64,000 nucleotides of DNA from Pontibacterium sp049603715 (GTDB lineage: Bacteria; Pseudomonadota; Gammaproteobacteria; Pseudomonadales; Balneatricaceae). Made by a program: the position numbers and the translations under genes. How positions within the stretch are numbered: the stretch's first letter is position 1; each line of letters begins with the position of its first letter. Below, one piece after another: positions 17,631 through 28,019 of this stretch. The notes beneath the pieces were generated by a model. The model was not told the DNA's origin. It did no database searches and saw only the letters and a list, made by a program, of their open reading frames with translations. The DNA is taken from NCBI GenBank assembly GCA_049603715.1, contig JBMYSW010000003.1:124001-188000 (forward strand). Direction: 5' to 3'.

Positions 17631-18911
17631 TTAGTTATCGTAAAACCATTCGGTTATCTTGTCGGCATGGCTTTCGTTGCCAAAAAACACCTCAGACCAA
17701 GCTTTTGCATCAAACGGTAAGTGGCGCTTTTCGCGCTGGTATACCCGCAGCGTATTGGTAATAAAGCGTTCGTCTAACTCAGATGCATCACATTGTAGTG
17801 CCCGTACATTCGGGTTATAGGCATCGCTGCTAAAACCACACAAAAAAGAGCGGCCACGGTACAAGCCGTACAGCAATTTATACACCGCACGGCTGTCTTC
17901 ACCTTCGTCCACCAGCATCATCGCTAAATGGGCGAGTTCTACACCGGGGTATTCGTCTAACACGGTGCCCAAACGCTCATAAACCGCTTGTCGTTGCTCA
18001 GCCGAAAGTAGCTCTGCCTTGAGTTTGTCCTCAACAAAGTCGAGATACACACCCGCAATGCCTCGCTCATCGCCCAAGCTCGCCACTCCTTGCTGGAGCG
18101 CCGCTTCGACCTTCTCGCTGTTACATTGAATGATAAAGTCGCCGCCTTCTTTCAACTCCATATCAATTAAGCCACGACGAGCAACGCGCTCACACATGCT
18201 CTTAAACGATGTAAAGCCGTACTCGCGGTAGTCAAAGTCAGACTTGAGCTCTTTGATTTTAAGAGCCACACGAGAGCCCAGTGGCTCTTTGCCTTGTCCT
18301 TCAAACACGCGAATAGCCTCAAGCAACAAACGAAGCATTTCTTCGTACAGTGGCTCGTCTTGGCTAGTCACTTCTACGCTGGTTTCACCCCGGCCTAGAT
18401 CACGTGTTGGCTTGTAGCCATCGGCAGAGGCGAGTGTGGCATGGTAGTAAAATCGGTCGCACGCGCTGGTGTAAAAAGAGGCACTGGTATCTTGGCTGCC
18501 ACCAATCCCAATGACCGTTTTTCCCATTTCGCGCAGGCGATTAAACAGAGGAACAAAGTCGCGATCGTCCGCGACTACCGCAAATGTGCTGATTTGAGGG
18601 TTGGTAGCGGCAACCGTTAATGCTTCAACCACTAGGCGAATATCCGCCGAGTTTTTAAAGCGTGTAAGGTGACGAACATCCTCATGTCGAATCAGGTTGT
18701 TTTGCAACATGATTCGAATGTCTTCTTTGTTTTCGCGGGGCAATGGCAGTTTGTAGATGTCGCCAAATGAGCGACGTACCACAACACGGCCGTAGTCTTG
18801 TGTTAGTTTTTTTATCCCAGATGAAATATCAATCGGCAGACCTAAATCTAAACAAAAACCTGCAAAGTTATCTAAATCAACAAATAGGGCGATTTGTTCT
18901 CTTTCTTCCAT
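17631..18911 (-). CDS. NYN-domain protein with C-terminal OST-HTH/LOTUS domain
   Basis: The 426-residue protein starts with a PIN-like NYN nuclease domain (IALFVDLDNFAGFC, and later VVADDRDFVPLFNRLREMGK, carrying the acidic metal-site residues). Residues about 195-270 fit an OST-HTH/LOTUS RNA-binding fold (LLLEAIRVFEGQGKEPLGSR, then YGFTSFKSM). A helical tail follows. The combination suggests RNA targeting and cleavage or regulation, as in the LabA/DUF88 group; the target is unknown. It is preceded by a long AT-rich gap and has no obvious operon partner. Confidence 0.85.
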   Translation of the reverse strand: MEEREQIALFVDLDNFAGFCLDLGLPIDISSGIKKLTQDYGRVVVRRSFGDIYKLPLPRENKEDIRIMLQNNLIRHEDVRHLTRFKNSADIRLVVEALTVAATNPQISTFAVVADDRDFVPLFNRLREMGKTVIGIGGSQDTSASFYTSACDRFYYHATLASADGYKPTRDLGRGETSVEVTSQDEPLYEEMLRLLLEAIRVFEGQGKEPLGSRVALKIKELKSDFDYREYGFTSFKSMCERVARRGLIDMELKEGGDFIIQCNSEKVEAALQQGVASLGDERGIAGVYLDFVEDKLKAELLSAEQRQAVYERLGTVLDEYPGVELAHLAMMLVDEGEDSRAVYKLLYGLYRGRSFLCGFSSDAYNPNVRALQCDASELDERFITNTLRVYQREKRHLPFDAKAWSEVFFGNESHADKITEWFYDN

Positions 18912-19602
18912 TGAATAACATCCTCATTATTCGCTTCGCCTTATGTCCTACATCAGCGCTTTTTTATAAAAATCATTTTAAATTTAGCAACACAGATAAC
19001 TGCAACTAATAAAGTGTAGGCTAAATTGTAACCAAACAAAGGATGCCGCAAATTTAAGCGCAGGTCACCCTCCCAAAATGTTTAAGATCTCATCCTATAG
19101 GCTTAGGAAAAATTCGCACTGCACGCACCAAAAGCGACATTCACCGCTTAAGGCCGCCATGCAAAAGCCTCTCATTTAAAGGTGCCTATTTTTAAATGTA
19201 GTACACATCAATCATTAAAATTAAAAACGTAAAAACCACAAAAAACGTGTGACTCTACCCAAAGAATACCCTACATTGGCCAGTTATAAGTAATCAGCTG
19301 TGGCGTTTTAGCACCTTGTTTAGCGCAAGTTTGCACACACTCGCACAATGCCCTGTGACATAACGCAAGGCAGCCTAATATAGCTGTACAAACCATCTAC
19401 GGTTGGCTTTGTAATTGCTTACGATTTTAAAGGAAAGACACACACGGCGCTAAGGCACCGGCGTGGCCGAGCAGCAAATGTTACACCCCCTACGGATAGG
19501 CAAAAAAGGCCCAAGTGCCCACCCATCCAAGGATTCACCTTAGCTGTTTTACCTGCGTTGCCTTAGCACCTATGCAGACACGTAATAGCAAAGGTACCTT
19601 GC
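18912..19602. other. Intergenic region before the ATP-grasp/alpha-E cluster
   Basis: This 691-bp gap has no ORF that I can support. It contains a sigma-54-like element at 19404-19419 in the direction of the downstream cluster. The remainder is AT-rich in patches, without an obvious RNA gene or terminator. Confidence 0.4.
19404..19419 (+). promoter_or_regulatory. Possible sigma-54 promoter
   Basis: TGGCTTTGTAATTGCT keeps the essential GG (19405-19406) and GC (19417-19418) dinucleotides with the required 10-nt spacing, and the TTGCT -12 box. It departs from TGGCAC at two bases of the -24 box. Predicted start of transcription is near 19431, giving a leader of about 170 nt before the ATP-grasp gene. 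No NtrC site was confirmed. Confidence 0.4.
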
Positions 19603-21057
19603 ATGAGCATCGACTGGTCTCAGTACACTCCAGGCGAGTTCTTCGACGAACTCATCGACTCCGACTTAAACGCACGCCCACCTGCGGGCAAACTGGTTGA
19701 ATACCTTGCCTCGCTTACCAAAGAAGAGCTACAGCAACGCAAACAACTAGCCGAAGCCACCATTCAAGAGATGGGTGTCAGCTTTACCGTATACACTGAC
19801 GAAGGCAACATTGACCGCGCATGGCCTTTTGACATTATTCCTCGTACCATTTCAGCCAGCCAATGGCGCGAAACCGAGGCCGGCCTTAAGCAGCGCCTTA
19901 AAGCGCTCAACATGTTCATCAACGACCTCTACAATGAACAGAACATCTTAAACGATGGCATTGTTCCCCGTGAGATCATTGAAGAGTCGTCTAACTTCCG
20001 ACCAGAGTGTATGGGTATTACGCCTCCTCATGGTGTGTGGGCGAATATCTGTGGCACCGATTTGGTGCGCGATGTAGACGGCAAGTTTTACGTACTCGAA
20101 GACAACCTACGCGTTCCGTCGGGTGTGTCTTACATGATCGAAAACCGCGAAATCACTAAACGCGTTTTACCTGAGCTATTCGAACAAGACTCTATTCTTC
20201 CGGTTGATGCCTACACCGATGAGCTATTTAAAATGCTGGCGGCGCTGTCACCGCGCAAAGTGAAACAGCCCGAAATCGTTGTACTGACACCGGGTATTTT
20301 CAACTCAGCGTACTTTGAGCATGCCTTCTTAGCACAGCAAATGGGTGCGGAGCTGGTAGAAGGTGATGACCTTGTTGTGCCCGATGACGACTGCGTTTAC
20401 ATGAAGACCATCTCGGGCCTAGAGCGCGTCGATGTAATTTACCGTCGTATCGACGATGCCTTCCTTGATCCAGAAGTTTTCCGCGAAGACTCCATGCTAG
20501 GCGTACCTGGCCTTATGCGCGCATGGAAAGCCGGTAACGTTGCGCTAGCAAACGCACCGGGTGCAGGTGTTGCCGACGATAAAGTGGTATACGCGTATGT
20601 GCCAGACATTATTCGTTACTACCTCGACGAAGAGCCACTGCTGCCTAACGTCGAAACTTACTTGTGTGACGACGATGAGCAGCGCGCTTATGTACAAGAG
20701 CACCTAGAAGAACTTGTGGTTAAGCCTGCAAACGAATCTGGCGGTTACGGCATGTTGGTTGGCCCTCACGCCACCAAAAAAGACATTGCTAAGTTCGCTA
20801 AGTTAATCGAAGAAAACCCTCGTAACTACATTGCTCAGCCAACCCTCAAGTTGTCGACATCGCCTGCTTTGGTGAACATTGAATCACCTGAGCCACGCCA
20901 CCTCGACTTACGCCCATTTATCTTACAAGCCAAAGACACCTACGTGACCATGGGTGGTTTAACCCGTGTCGCCATGAAGAAAGGCTCCTTGGTGGTTAAC
21001 TCCTCACAAGGTGGGGGAAGTAAAGATACTTGGATTGTAGAAGACGAGGAGGCATAA
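19603..21057 (+). CDS. Circularly permuted type 2 ATP-grasp protein
   Basis: A 484-residue DUF404/DUF407-type protein. Landmarks are FDIIPRTISASQWRETEAGLKQR split around residue 80, the central FYVLEDNLRVPSGVSYMIENR region near 168 and VVKPANESGGYGML near 370. Circularly permuted ATP-grasp enzymes are predicted to ligate an amino group to a carboxylate; the substrates are not known. It is the first gene of a cluster with alpha-E and transglutaminase-like partners, and AAAGG precedes the start. Confidence 0.9.
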   Translation: MSIDWSQYTPGEFFDELIDSDLNARPPAGKLVEYLASLTKEELQQRKQLAEATIQEMGVSFTVYTDEGNIDRAWPFDIIPRTISASQWRETEAGLKQRLKALNMFINDLYNEQNILNDGIVPREIIEESSNFRPECMGITPPHGVWANICGTDLVRDVDGKFYVLEDNLRVPSGVSYMIENREITKRVLPELFEQDSILPVDAYTDELFKMLAALSPRKVKQPEIVVLTPGIFNSAYFEHAFLAQQMGAELVEGDDLVVPDDDCVYMKTISGLERVDVIYRRIDDAFLDPEVFREDSMLGVPGLMRAWKAGNVALANAPGAGVADDKVVYAYVPDIIRYYLDEEPLLPNVETYLCDDDEQRAYVQEHLEELVVKPANESGGYGMLVGPHATKKDIAKFAKLIEENPRNYIAQPTLKLSTSPALVNIESPEPRHLDLRPFILQAKDTYVTMGGLTRVAMKKGSLVVNSSQGGGSKDTWIVEDEEA

Positions 21058-21059
21058 GC

Positions 21060-21995
21060 ATGTTATCTAAAGTAGCCGAGCGCATGTACTGGTTTGCACG
21101 TTACCTAGAACGTGTTGAAAATACTGCCCGTATGGTAGGGGTTTACGACAGCCTACTATTTGACCTACCAAAAACCGTTAACATCAGCTGGTATAACCTA
21201 GTGATGATTAACTCTGCCGACACCGCCTTTTCCGAGCGCTACAAGGTAAAAGACGAGCGCAACGTCGTTAAGTTTTTGTTGGCCGACCTAACAAACGGCA
21301 ACTCATTGATGGTGAGCCTAAAAGCTGTACGTGAAAACGTGCGTACCTCCCGTGATGTATTACCAGAAGAGGTATGGGAGCTTACCAACGAACTCTACAT
21401 CTACGTCAAAGAGAACATTCAAAACGGCATTAATCGTAAAAACCGTCGCGAGTTCCTTGATCACATCATTAAGGGCTGCCAGCAAATCAACGGTTTGCTC
21501 GGCGACAACATGAGTAAAGATGCGGGCTGGCAGTTTATTAACCTAGGCCGCAACCTAGAACGCGCCGACATGACCTCGCGTATTCTGGACTCCGGCAGTG
21601 CTGCTTTAATCAGCGCGCTTGCAGACAATCAAGAGCTTGATGCAACCCAAGTCATTTGGGGCCACGTATTGCGCTCATCCAGTGCGGCGATGAACTACCG
21701 CCGTACCGTGCGTTCGGTGGTTAACGGCCCAGAAGTGGCAAACTTCTTGTTAAACGACCCTCAGTTCCCACGCTCTGTGGCTTTTTGTATTAACAAAATG
21801 GACTCATCTAAAAAAGCACTGCCAAAAGCTGAATTTGAAGCGCTTGATGTCATCAAATCAAAACTTGATGTCATTTATGATGACGACAGCCAACTTGGCG
21901 CGAGCTTCCGCGACCTCATTAACGAGCTGCAAGTCAGCCTTGCAGACTTACACTTTGAATTTTCAAAGGCGTGGTTCGCACCTAAAACAAGCTAA
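21060..21995 (+). CDS. Alpha-E domain protein (DUF403)
   Basis: A 311-residue all-helical alpha-E protein starting MLSKVAERMYWFARYLERVE, with Glu and Arg residues repeated through the bundle (for example INLGRNLERADMTSRILDS). I moved the start to the ATG at 21060, which has AGGAGG 6 nt upstream; the longer frame would start inside the ATP-grasp gene. Alpha-E proteins always travel with permuted ATP-grasp proteins and may be part of the same complex. It starts 2 nt after the ATP-grasp stop. Confidence 0.9.
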   Translation: MLSKVAERMYWFARYLERVENTARMVGVYDSLLFDLPKTVNISWYNLVMINSADTAFSERYKVKDERNVVKFLLADLTNGNSLMVSLKAVRENVRTSRDVLPEEVWELTNELYIYVKENIQNGINRKNRREFLDHIIKGCQQINGLLGDNMSKDAGWQFINLGRNLERADMTSRILDSGSAALISALADNQELDATQVIWGHVLRSSSAAMNYRRTVRSVVNGPEVANFLLNDPQFPRSVAFCINKMDSSKKALPKAEFEALDVIKSKLDVIYDDDSQLGASFRDLINELQVSLADLHFEFSKAWFAPKTS

Positions 21996-22062
21996 CGGCT
22001 CACTCGAGCCGTTTTGCCACCCCAGATTCTATACAGAGTGTTATCTCTAGGAGCTTTACCTC

Positions 22063-25000
22063 ATGAGTATTCGTGTCGCGCTACGACATACCACCGGCTA
22101 CCAGTTTGACCGAGCAGTAAACATGTCGCCGCATGTTGTACGCCTGCGTCCAGCACCCCATTCGCGTACCCACATCCATGGTTACTCGCTAAAAATTACG
22201 CCCGAAAACCACTTTTTAAACTGGCAACAGGACGCCTTTGGCAACTACCTTGCTCGCCTTGTTTTCCCTGAAAAAACCAAAGAATTCAAAGTCGAAGTTG
22301 AAGTGATTGCCGACATGACGGTTATCAACCCGTTCGACTTCTTTATCGAAGACAGCGCAGAGTACTTTCCGTTTGAGTACGACAAACAAACGGAAAAAGA
22401 GCTGAAGCCATACCTAGAGCTAGCGGACGAAGGCCCAGAGCTAGAAGAGTGGCTAAAAGACGTCGATACCAGCAAAGAAGACGTTCGCACCATCGACTTT
22501 TTAATTAACCTAAACCAAAAAGTGCAAAACTACGTGGGCTACGGCATTCGTATGGAGCCGGGCGTACAAACCACAGCCGAAACGCTTACACTTAAAAAAG
22601 GCTCATGTCGTGACAGTGCTTGGTTGCTTGTTCAAGCTTTCCGCCGCTTTGGTTTAGCCGCGCGTTTTGCATCGGGCTACCTCGTACAGCTCACCTCTGA
22701 CGTAAAAGCCCTAGACGGCCCATCAGGTCCAGAAGAAGACTTTACCGACCTACACGCTTGGTGTGAAGTTTACGTTCCGGGTGCGGGCTGGATTGGTCTA
22801 GATCCAACCTCAGGCCTGCTTACAGGCGAAGGCCACATCCCACTGTCGTGTACGCCAGACCCAGTGTCTGCGGCACCTATTACCGGTGCAACCGACAAGT
22901 GTGAAGTCGAGTTTTCTCACGCTAACGAAGTCTTCCGTATTCACGAAGACCCACGTGTTACCAAGCCTTACACCCAAGACGAATGGGAATGTATTGACGC
23001 ACTGGGTAAAGCCGTTGATGAAGAGCTAAACGCTAACGACGTGCGCTTAACCATGGGTGGCGAGCCTACCTTTGTTTCCATTGATGATATGGAGTCAGAG
23101 CAATGGAACACTGGCGCACTGGGTGAAGACAAGCTGCGTTTGTCTAAAAATCTACTCGGTGCACTACGCGAGCGTTTTGCGCCGGGCGGCATGCTGCACT
23201 TTGGTCAAGGTAAATGGTACCCAGGTGAAGAAATTCCACGTTGGGCGTTGGGCTGTTTCTGGCGTAACGACGGCATTGCTTTGTGGAAAGAGCCAAAGCT
23301 TTTGGCCGATTTCGACAAAGATTACAAATTTACCACCGAAGATGCTGAAACCTTCGCAAAAGAGTTGGCGCGCAATCTTGGTGTATCACCCGACTACCTA
23401 ATTCCGGGCTACGAAGACGCACTCTACTACCTGTGGAAAAGTGAAAGCCTGCCCGAAAATATCGACCCGAAAAAAGTCTCGTCTAAAGACGACTTGGACC
23501 GCAAAAAAATCGCACAGCTTCTGCAGCGTGGTTTAGATGAAGTCACCGGCTACGCACTGCCATTATCTTGGGACTACACCACCTCAGGCTGGCGCAGTAG
23601 CCCATGGCCACTGCGTCGTGAGCAACTGATTTTGTCGCCGGGCGACTTCCCAATGGGTTTCCGCCTACCACTTGGCTCATTGCCAGCTGTCGCGAAAGAA
23701 TGGCACGCATTCCAGCCAGAAGCTGATTTACACGGCCCAATGGAGCCATTAGGCGATGGTAGCTTTGTACCTCCACAACAAGCGCCAATGCGCCCAGTGG
23801 ACGCACCTAAGAATGAAGAAAAACTAGGCGCCAAAGGCGAAGACAAGTACATCGACGTGATTCGCACCGGCCTGTGTGTTGAGCAACGTGGTGGTCGTAT
23901 TTACCTCTTCTTGCCACCAGTACAACACCTCGATCATTTCGTAAACTTGATTCAAGCGATTGAAGCCACAGCTAAAGCCACCAAAATGCCAGTGGTTATC
24001 GAGGGTTACGATCCACCGTCTGACCCACGTTTGAAGAAGTTCTTGGTAACACCTGACCCAGGTGTGATTGAGGTGAACATTCACCCAGCATCGTCTTGGG
24101 AAGAAATGGTTCACACCACCACTGAGCTTTACGATGCCGCTTATCGTTGTCGTTTAGGTGCCGAGAAGTTCATGCTCGACGGTCGTCACACAGGCACCGG
24201 CGGTGGTAACCACATCACCATTGGTGGTACCACACCAGCCGATAGCCCATTGCTCCGTCGTCCAGATATTCTGCAAAGTTTAGTGACCTTCTGGCAGCAT
24301 CACCCAAGCTTGTCTTACTTGTTCTCGGGTATGTTTATTGGCCCAACCAGCCAAGCGCCGCGTGTAGACGAAGCACGTAACGAATCACTCTACGAGCTAG
24401 AAATCGCTTTTGAGCAAATGCCAGAGGGCATTGTTGACCAGCCATGGTTGGTTGACCGGTTGATGCGTAACTTGCTTGTGGATATGACCGGTAACACTCA
24501 CCGTTCTGAGTTCTGTATCGACAAACTTTATGCACCGGGCTCAGCCAGTGGCCGCCAAGGCTTGTTGGAGTTCCGTGGTTTTGAAATGCCACCACACCCA
24601 CACATGTCGCTGGTACAGTCGTTGTTGATTCGCTCCTTGGTTGCACGCTTCTGGAAAGAGCCATACAAAAAACCATTAGTGCGTTGGGGTACTGAGCTAC
24701 ACGACAAGTTCATGCTGCCTCACTATGCATGGTCAGACATGAAAGACGTGATCAAAGACCTACAAGCGCACGGTATTCCGTTCCAGCTTGATTGGTTGGC
24801 ACCGTTTGAAGAATTCCGTTACCCACACTACGGCCGTGTTCAAATCGACAACATCGAGCTAGAGCTTCGTTGGGCGATTGAGCCGTGGCACGTGCTGGGT
24901 GAAGAGATGAGCAGCTTTGGTACAGCACGTTACGTAGACTCGTCTATCGAGCGCCTGCAAGTGAAGCTGACCGGTCTGGATCAAGGTCGTTACGTCGTCG

Positions 25001-25431
25001 CATGTAACGGTGTCTCTGTACCGCTGCAAAACACAGGTACACACGGCGAATACGTTGCCGGTGTGCGTTACCGTGCATGGCAGCCGCCTTCAGCGTTGCA
25101 CCCAACCATTGGGATTCACGCGCCGCTGACCTTCGACATTATCGACACCTGGAACGGTCACAGCATTGGTGGCTGTACCTACCATGTATCGCACCAAGGT
25201 GGCCGCAGCTACGACACTTACCCAGTGAACAGTGCTGAGGCGGAGTCTCGTCGTGTTAACCGCTTCGACGAATTCGGCCACACTCAAGGTGCGATTAGCC
25301 ATCGTCCTGCTTACGATGCGATTCGCAAATTCTTCCCGAATCAACACCCACCGCGTCCAATGAAACCTGTTGCGGCGCAAAAAAATCCTGAGTATCCGCA
25401 TACACTGGACCTGAGGAAAGGGGTAGAATAG
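22063..25431 (+). CDS. Large transglutaminase-like protein with DUF2126 region
   Basis: A 1122-residue protein. The N-terminal part (1-290) is a bacterial transglutaminase/protease-like domain, with an N-terminal beta region and a Cys-His-Asp triad visible as KKGSCRDSAWL, DLHAWCEVY and GLDPTSG. Residues about 330-1100 are the DUF2126 region, including GGEPTFVS and GGNHITIGG. It probably cleaves or crosslinks amide bonds, perhaps those formed by the neighbouring ATP-grasp ligase. A good TAGGAG site precedes the start, 67 bp after the alpha-E gene. Confidence 0.9.
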   Translation: MSIRVALRHTTGYQFDRAVNMSPHVVRLRPAPHSRTHIHGYSLKITPENHFLNWQQDAFGNYLARLVFPEKTKEFKVEVEVIADMTVINPFDFFIEDSAEYFPFEYDKQTEKELKPYLELADEGPELEEWLKDVDTSKEDVRTIDFLINLNQKVQNYVGYGIRMEPGVQTTAETLTLKKGSCRDSAWLLVQAFRRFGLAARFASGYLVQLTSDVKALDGPSGPEEDFTDLHAWCEVYVPGAGWIGLDPTSGLLTGEGHIPLSCTPDPVSAAPITGATDKCEVEFSHANEVFRIHEDPRVTKPYTQDEWECIDALGKAVDEELNANDVRLTMGGEPTFVSIDDMESEQWNTGALGEDKLRLSKNLLGALRERFAPGGMLHFGQGKWYPGEEIPRWALGCFWRNDGIALWKEPKLLADFDKDYKFTTEDAETFAKELARNLGVSPDYLIPGYEDALYYLWKSESLPENIDPKKVSSKDDLDRKKIAQLLQRGLDEVTGYALPLSWDYTTSGWRSSPWPLRREQLILSPGDFPMGFRLPLGSLPAVAKEWHAFQPEADLHGPMEPLGDGSFVPPQQAPMRPVDAPKNEEKLGAKGEDKYIDVIRTGLCVEQRGGRIYLFLPPVQHLDHFVNLIQAIEATAKATKMPVVIEGYDPPSDPRLKKFLVTPDPGVIEVNIHPASSWEEMVHTTTELYDAAYRCRLGAEKFMLDGRHTGTGGGNHITIGGTTPADSPLLRRPDILQSLVTFWQHHPSLSYLFSGMFIGPTSQAPRVDEARNESLYELEIAFEQMPEGIVDQPWLVDRLMRNLLVDMTGNTHRSEFCIDKLYAPGSASGRQGLLEFRGFEMPPHPHMSLVQSLLIRSLVARFWKEPYKKPLVRWGTELHDKFMLPHYAWSDMKDVIKDLQAHGIPFQLDWLAPFEEFRYPHYGRVQIDNIELELRWAIEPWHVLGEEMSSFGTARYVDSSIERLQVKLTGLDQGRYVVACNGVSVPLQNTGTHGEYVAGVRYRAWQPPSALHPTIGIHAPLTFDIIDTWNGHSIGGCTYHVSHQGGRSYDTYPVNSAEAESRRVNRFDEFGHTQGAISHRPAYDAIRKFFPNQHPPRPMKPVAAQKNPEYPHTLDLRKGVE

Positions 25432-25466
25432 GCGCGATTTATCGCCCCCCAACTTGAGTGAGCAAG

Positions 25467-28019
25467 ATGACCGCGTCGACCCCCACAGATGTGCAAGACA
25501 CTTTAGCCTACGCGCAGGTGTCTGGTAACGATGAAGTCTATGGCCCCGACGGCGAAGCCAGAGCGCATTGGCAGTATGTCTTAGACAGCCTGTGCGCCCT
25601 TGGCCAAACCGAGCTAGGCAACCGACAACAAAAAGCCCAACGCATCTTGCGGGATGACGGCGCCGTGTACACCTCGATGGAGCGCCCAGAGCAAAGTAAC
25701 ATCTGGGAGCTCGATCCGATTCCCATGGTGTTTCAGAGCGAAGAGTGGCGCGAAATTGAGTCTGGCTTACTTGAGCGAGCTGAGCTGCTCGACCTAGTCC
25801 TCAAAGACCTTTACGGCGAGCGCCAGCTTATTAAACAAGGAGTGATTCCGCCCGAAGCACTGTTCGACCAGCACGGCTTTATCCGCGCCTGTGACCAAGT
25901 CACCATGCCGGGTGAGCAACAGCTGATCTTCCACAGCGTCGACATGATTCGTGATGCCGAAGGCAAAATGTGCATCATGACCGACCGCACCCAAGTGCCC
26001 CGTGGCATGGGCTATGCGCTCGAAAACCGCAACGTGATGACTCGTGTACTGCCAAGCCTTTTTCGCGATGCACAGGTTCACCGCCTAGCGCTGTTTTATC
26101 ATGCCATTCGCCACAAAATGCAGGAGCTTTCGCCCCGAGGCGACGGCGAAACCGCACGTGTTGTTTTACTGACACCGGGCGCCTACAGCCCTGCGTATTT
26201 TGAGCATACCTACCTTGCCAACTTCTTGGGCTTTCCATTAGTCCAAGGGGGTGACTTAACAGTGCGAGACGGCCGTGTTTGGATGAAGTCCGTACACGAC
26301 TTAAGCCCCGTGGATGTGATTTTCCGTTTTGTCGACGACCAACTCTGTGACCCTGTGGAATTGCGCAGCGACTCCCACCTCGGCGTCGCTGGCTTACTCG
26401 AAGTCGCGCGTACTGGCAAAGTGGTGATCGTTAACCCACTGGGTACCTCAGTACTCGAAAACCCAATTTTGCAAAAGTACATGCCTGCTATTGGCGAGTT
26501 CTTTTTGGGCCGTGCACTCAAGCTTAAAAACGTGAACACCTACTGGGGCGGCGACCCAGCAGATATTCCGTTGATTAAGGCCAACTTTGACAAACTGGTA
26601 CTCAAACACATCAGTGGTAAAAACAATACCAGCGTCTTCGTTTGCGAGCTAAACGCAGAAGAAAAAGCCAAATGGCTCAAAATCTTTGAAGAAACGCCGC
26701 AACGCTTTGTCGCCCAAGACTACCTAGAGCCCTCCAGCTTGCCCACCATGGTTAAGGGGCAGCTGGCACCTCGTCATGTGTTACTGCGCACCTTTGCAGT
26801 GGCAACAGACCAGTCTTACAGCGTCATGCCCGGCAGCCTTGCGCGTATTGCACCCAGTAAGCGCTCTGCTCGCGTGGCCCACGGTCATGGCTCTGTCAGC
26901 AAAGACACTTGGGTACTGGCCTCCGAGCCTGAAAAACAGTTTTCGCTGCGCGCGAGCCTTCCTAAGTTTCAAGCCAACCAAGCACGGGTTAACTTGCCTA
27001 GCCGCGTAGTCGAAAACCTGTTTTGGCTGGGCCGTTACATCGAGCGCGCCGAAACCGTCGCACGCTTGTTGCGTACCGTGTTAATGCAGCTCAACAGTAC
27101 CCTTGCGCTGCCCAAAGACGCGCGTCGTGTCATGCTAACAGCCATTACAGACGTGACTGACACCGTACCCGGCTTTAGGGGCAAAAACGCCGCTAAACTA
27201 CTCGAAGACCCCAACCCAGAGCTCATTTCAGTGATTTTGGACTCACAACGTATGGGGTCTTTACGCCAGTCTATTCACTCCATGTTAGGCTGTGCGGACG
27301 AGGTTAAAGAGCAGCTATCGAGTGATGCCCAGCGCATCATGAACGATATTCGCGACGAGTTTTTAAACCTCGATAAATTCCTCGTTAACAACATTACCTC
27401 AGCGCCCGAAGAAACCATGGACCCGCTCGTGACCAGCCTTTTAGCAATGGCAGGGCAAACTCACGAAAGCATGTTCCGTGGCACCGGTTGGCGCTTTTTA
27501 GAAATTGGCCGCCGCATTGAGCAAGCCTGCCAAATTTCTATGCTCATGCGCTCACTCTTGGTTGAGTGCCACAGCGGTCGAGCCCAAGATATTCTGCTCG
27601 AAACCACCTTAATGAGTACCGAGGCGCTCATTTCATATCGCCGACGCTACTTGTCCGAAGTGGACATCGACCACACACTCGAATTGATGCTACTCAACGA
27701 GCAAAACCCTCGCTCCTTGTTGTTCATGATCAAAGACCTGCAGCAGCATCTAGGCACCTTGTCTAACCGCATGACAGATACGCCGGTATCACCAGAGCAA
27801 AAGTCAGTGATTGCCGCCATTGCAAGGTTACAGCTTCTCGACCTCGAAGCCTTGAGTAAACCCGACGAAGACGGTTTGCTGCGCCAAGCGTTAGACGAAG
27901 CACTCAGCGACATTACCGAGCACCTGTGGGACGCCGCCAACAAAATTGGCGATCGTTACTTCGACCACACAGGTGGGCCACAGCAACTTGTTAAAGCCGA
28001 CTGGGATCAAGACGCATGA
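25467..28019 (+). CDS. Fused permuted ATP-grasp / alpha-E protein
   Basis: About 850 residues that join the two folds encoded separately at 19603-21995. The first half repeats the ATP-grasp landmarks (RTQVPRGMGYALENRNV) and the second half the alpha-E ones (VVENLFWLGRYIERAETVARLL near residue 520, then FLEIGRRIEQACQ). This arrangement supports a physical complex of the two domains. I prefer the ATG at 25467; a GTG at 25458 is possible. The stop overlaps the next start by ATGA. Confidence 0.9.
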   Translation: MTASTPTDVQDTLAYAQVSGNDEVYGPDGEARAHWQYVLDSLCALGQTELGNRQQKAQRILRDDGAVYTSMERPEQSNIWELDPIPMVFQSEEWREIESGLLERAELLDLVLKDLYGERQLIKQGVIPPEALFDQHGFIRACDQVTMPGEQQLIFHSVDMIRDAEGKMCIMTDRTQVPRGMGYALENRNVMTRVLPSLFRDAQVHRLALFYHAIRHKMQELSPRGDGETARVVLLTPGAYSPAYFEHTYLANFLGFPLVQGGDLTVRDGRVWMKSVHDLSPVDVIFRFVDDQLCDPVELRSDSHLGVAGLLEVARTGKVVIVNPLGTSVLENPILQKYMPAIGEFFLGRALKLKNVNTYWGGDPADIPLIKANFDKLVLKHISGKNNTSVFVCELNAEEKAKWLKIFEETPQRFVAQDYLEPSSLPTMVKGQLAPRHVLLRTFAVATDQSYSVMPGSLARIAPSKRSARVAHGHGSVSKDTWVLASEPEKQFSLRASLPKFQANQARVNLPSRVVENLFWLGRYIERAETVARLLRTVLMQLNSTLALPKDARRVMLTAITDVTDTVPGFRGKNAAKLLEDPNPELISVILDSQRMGSLRQSIHSMLGCADEVKEQLSSDAQRIMNDIRDEFLNLDKFLVNNITSAPEETMDPLVTSLLAMAGQTHESMFRGTGWRFLEIGRRIEQACQISMLMRSLLVECHSGRAQDILLETTLMSTEALISYRRRYLSEVDIDHTLELMLLNEQNPRSLLFMIKDLQQHLGTLSNRMTDTPVSPEQKSVIAAIARLQLLDLEALSKPDEDGLLRQALDEALSDITEHLWDAANKIGDRYFDHTGGPQQLVKADWDQDA

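Noticed and set aside
23543..24676. Long minus-strand frames inside the 1122-residue gene
   Set aside because: They are antisense shadows; the plus-strand gene has continuous family motifs and normal codon use.
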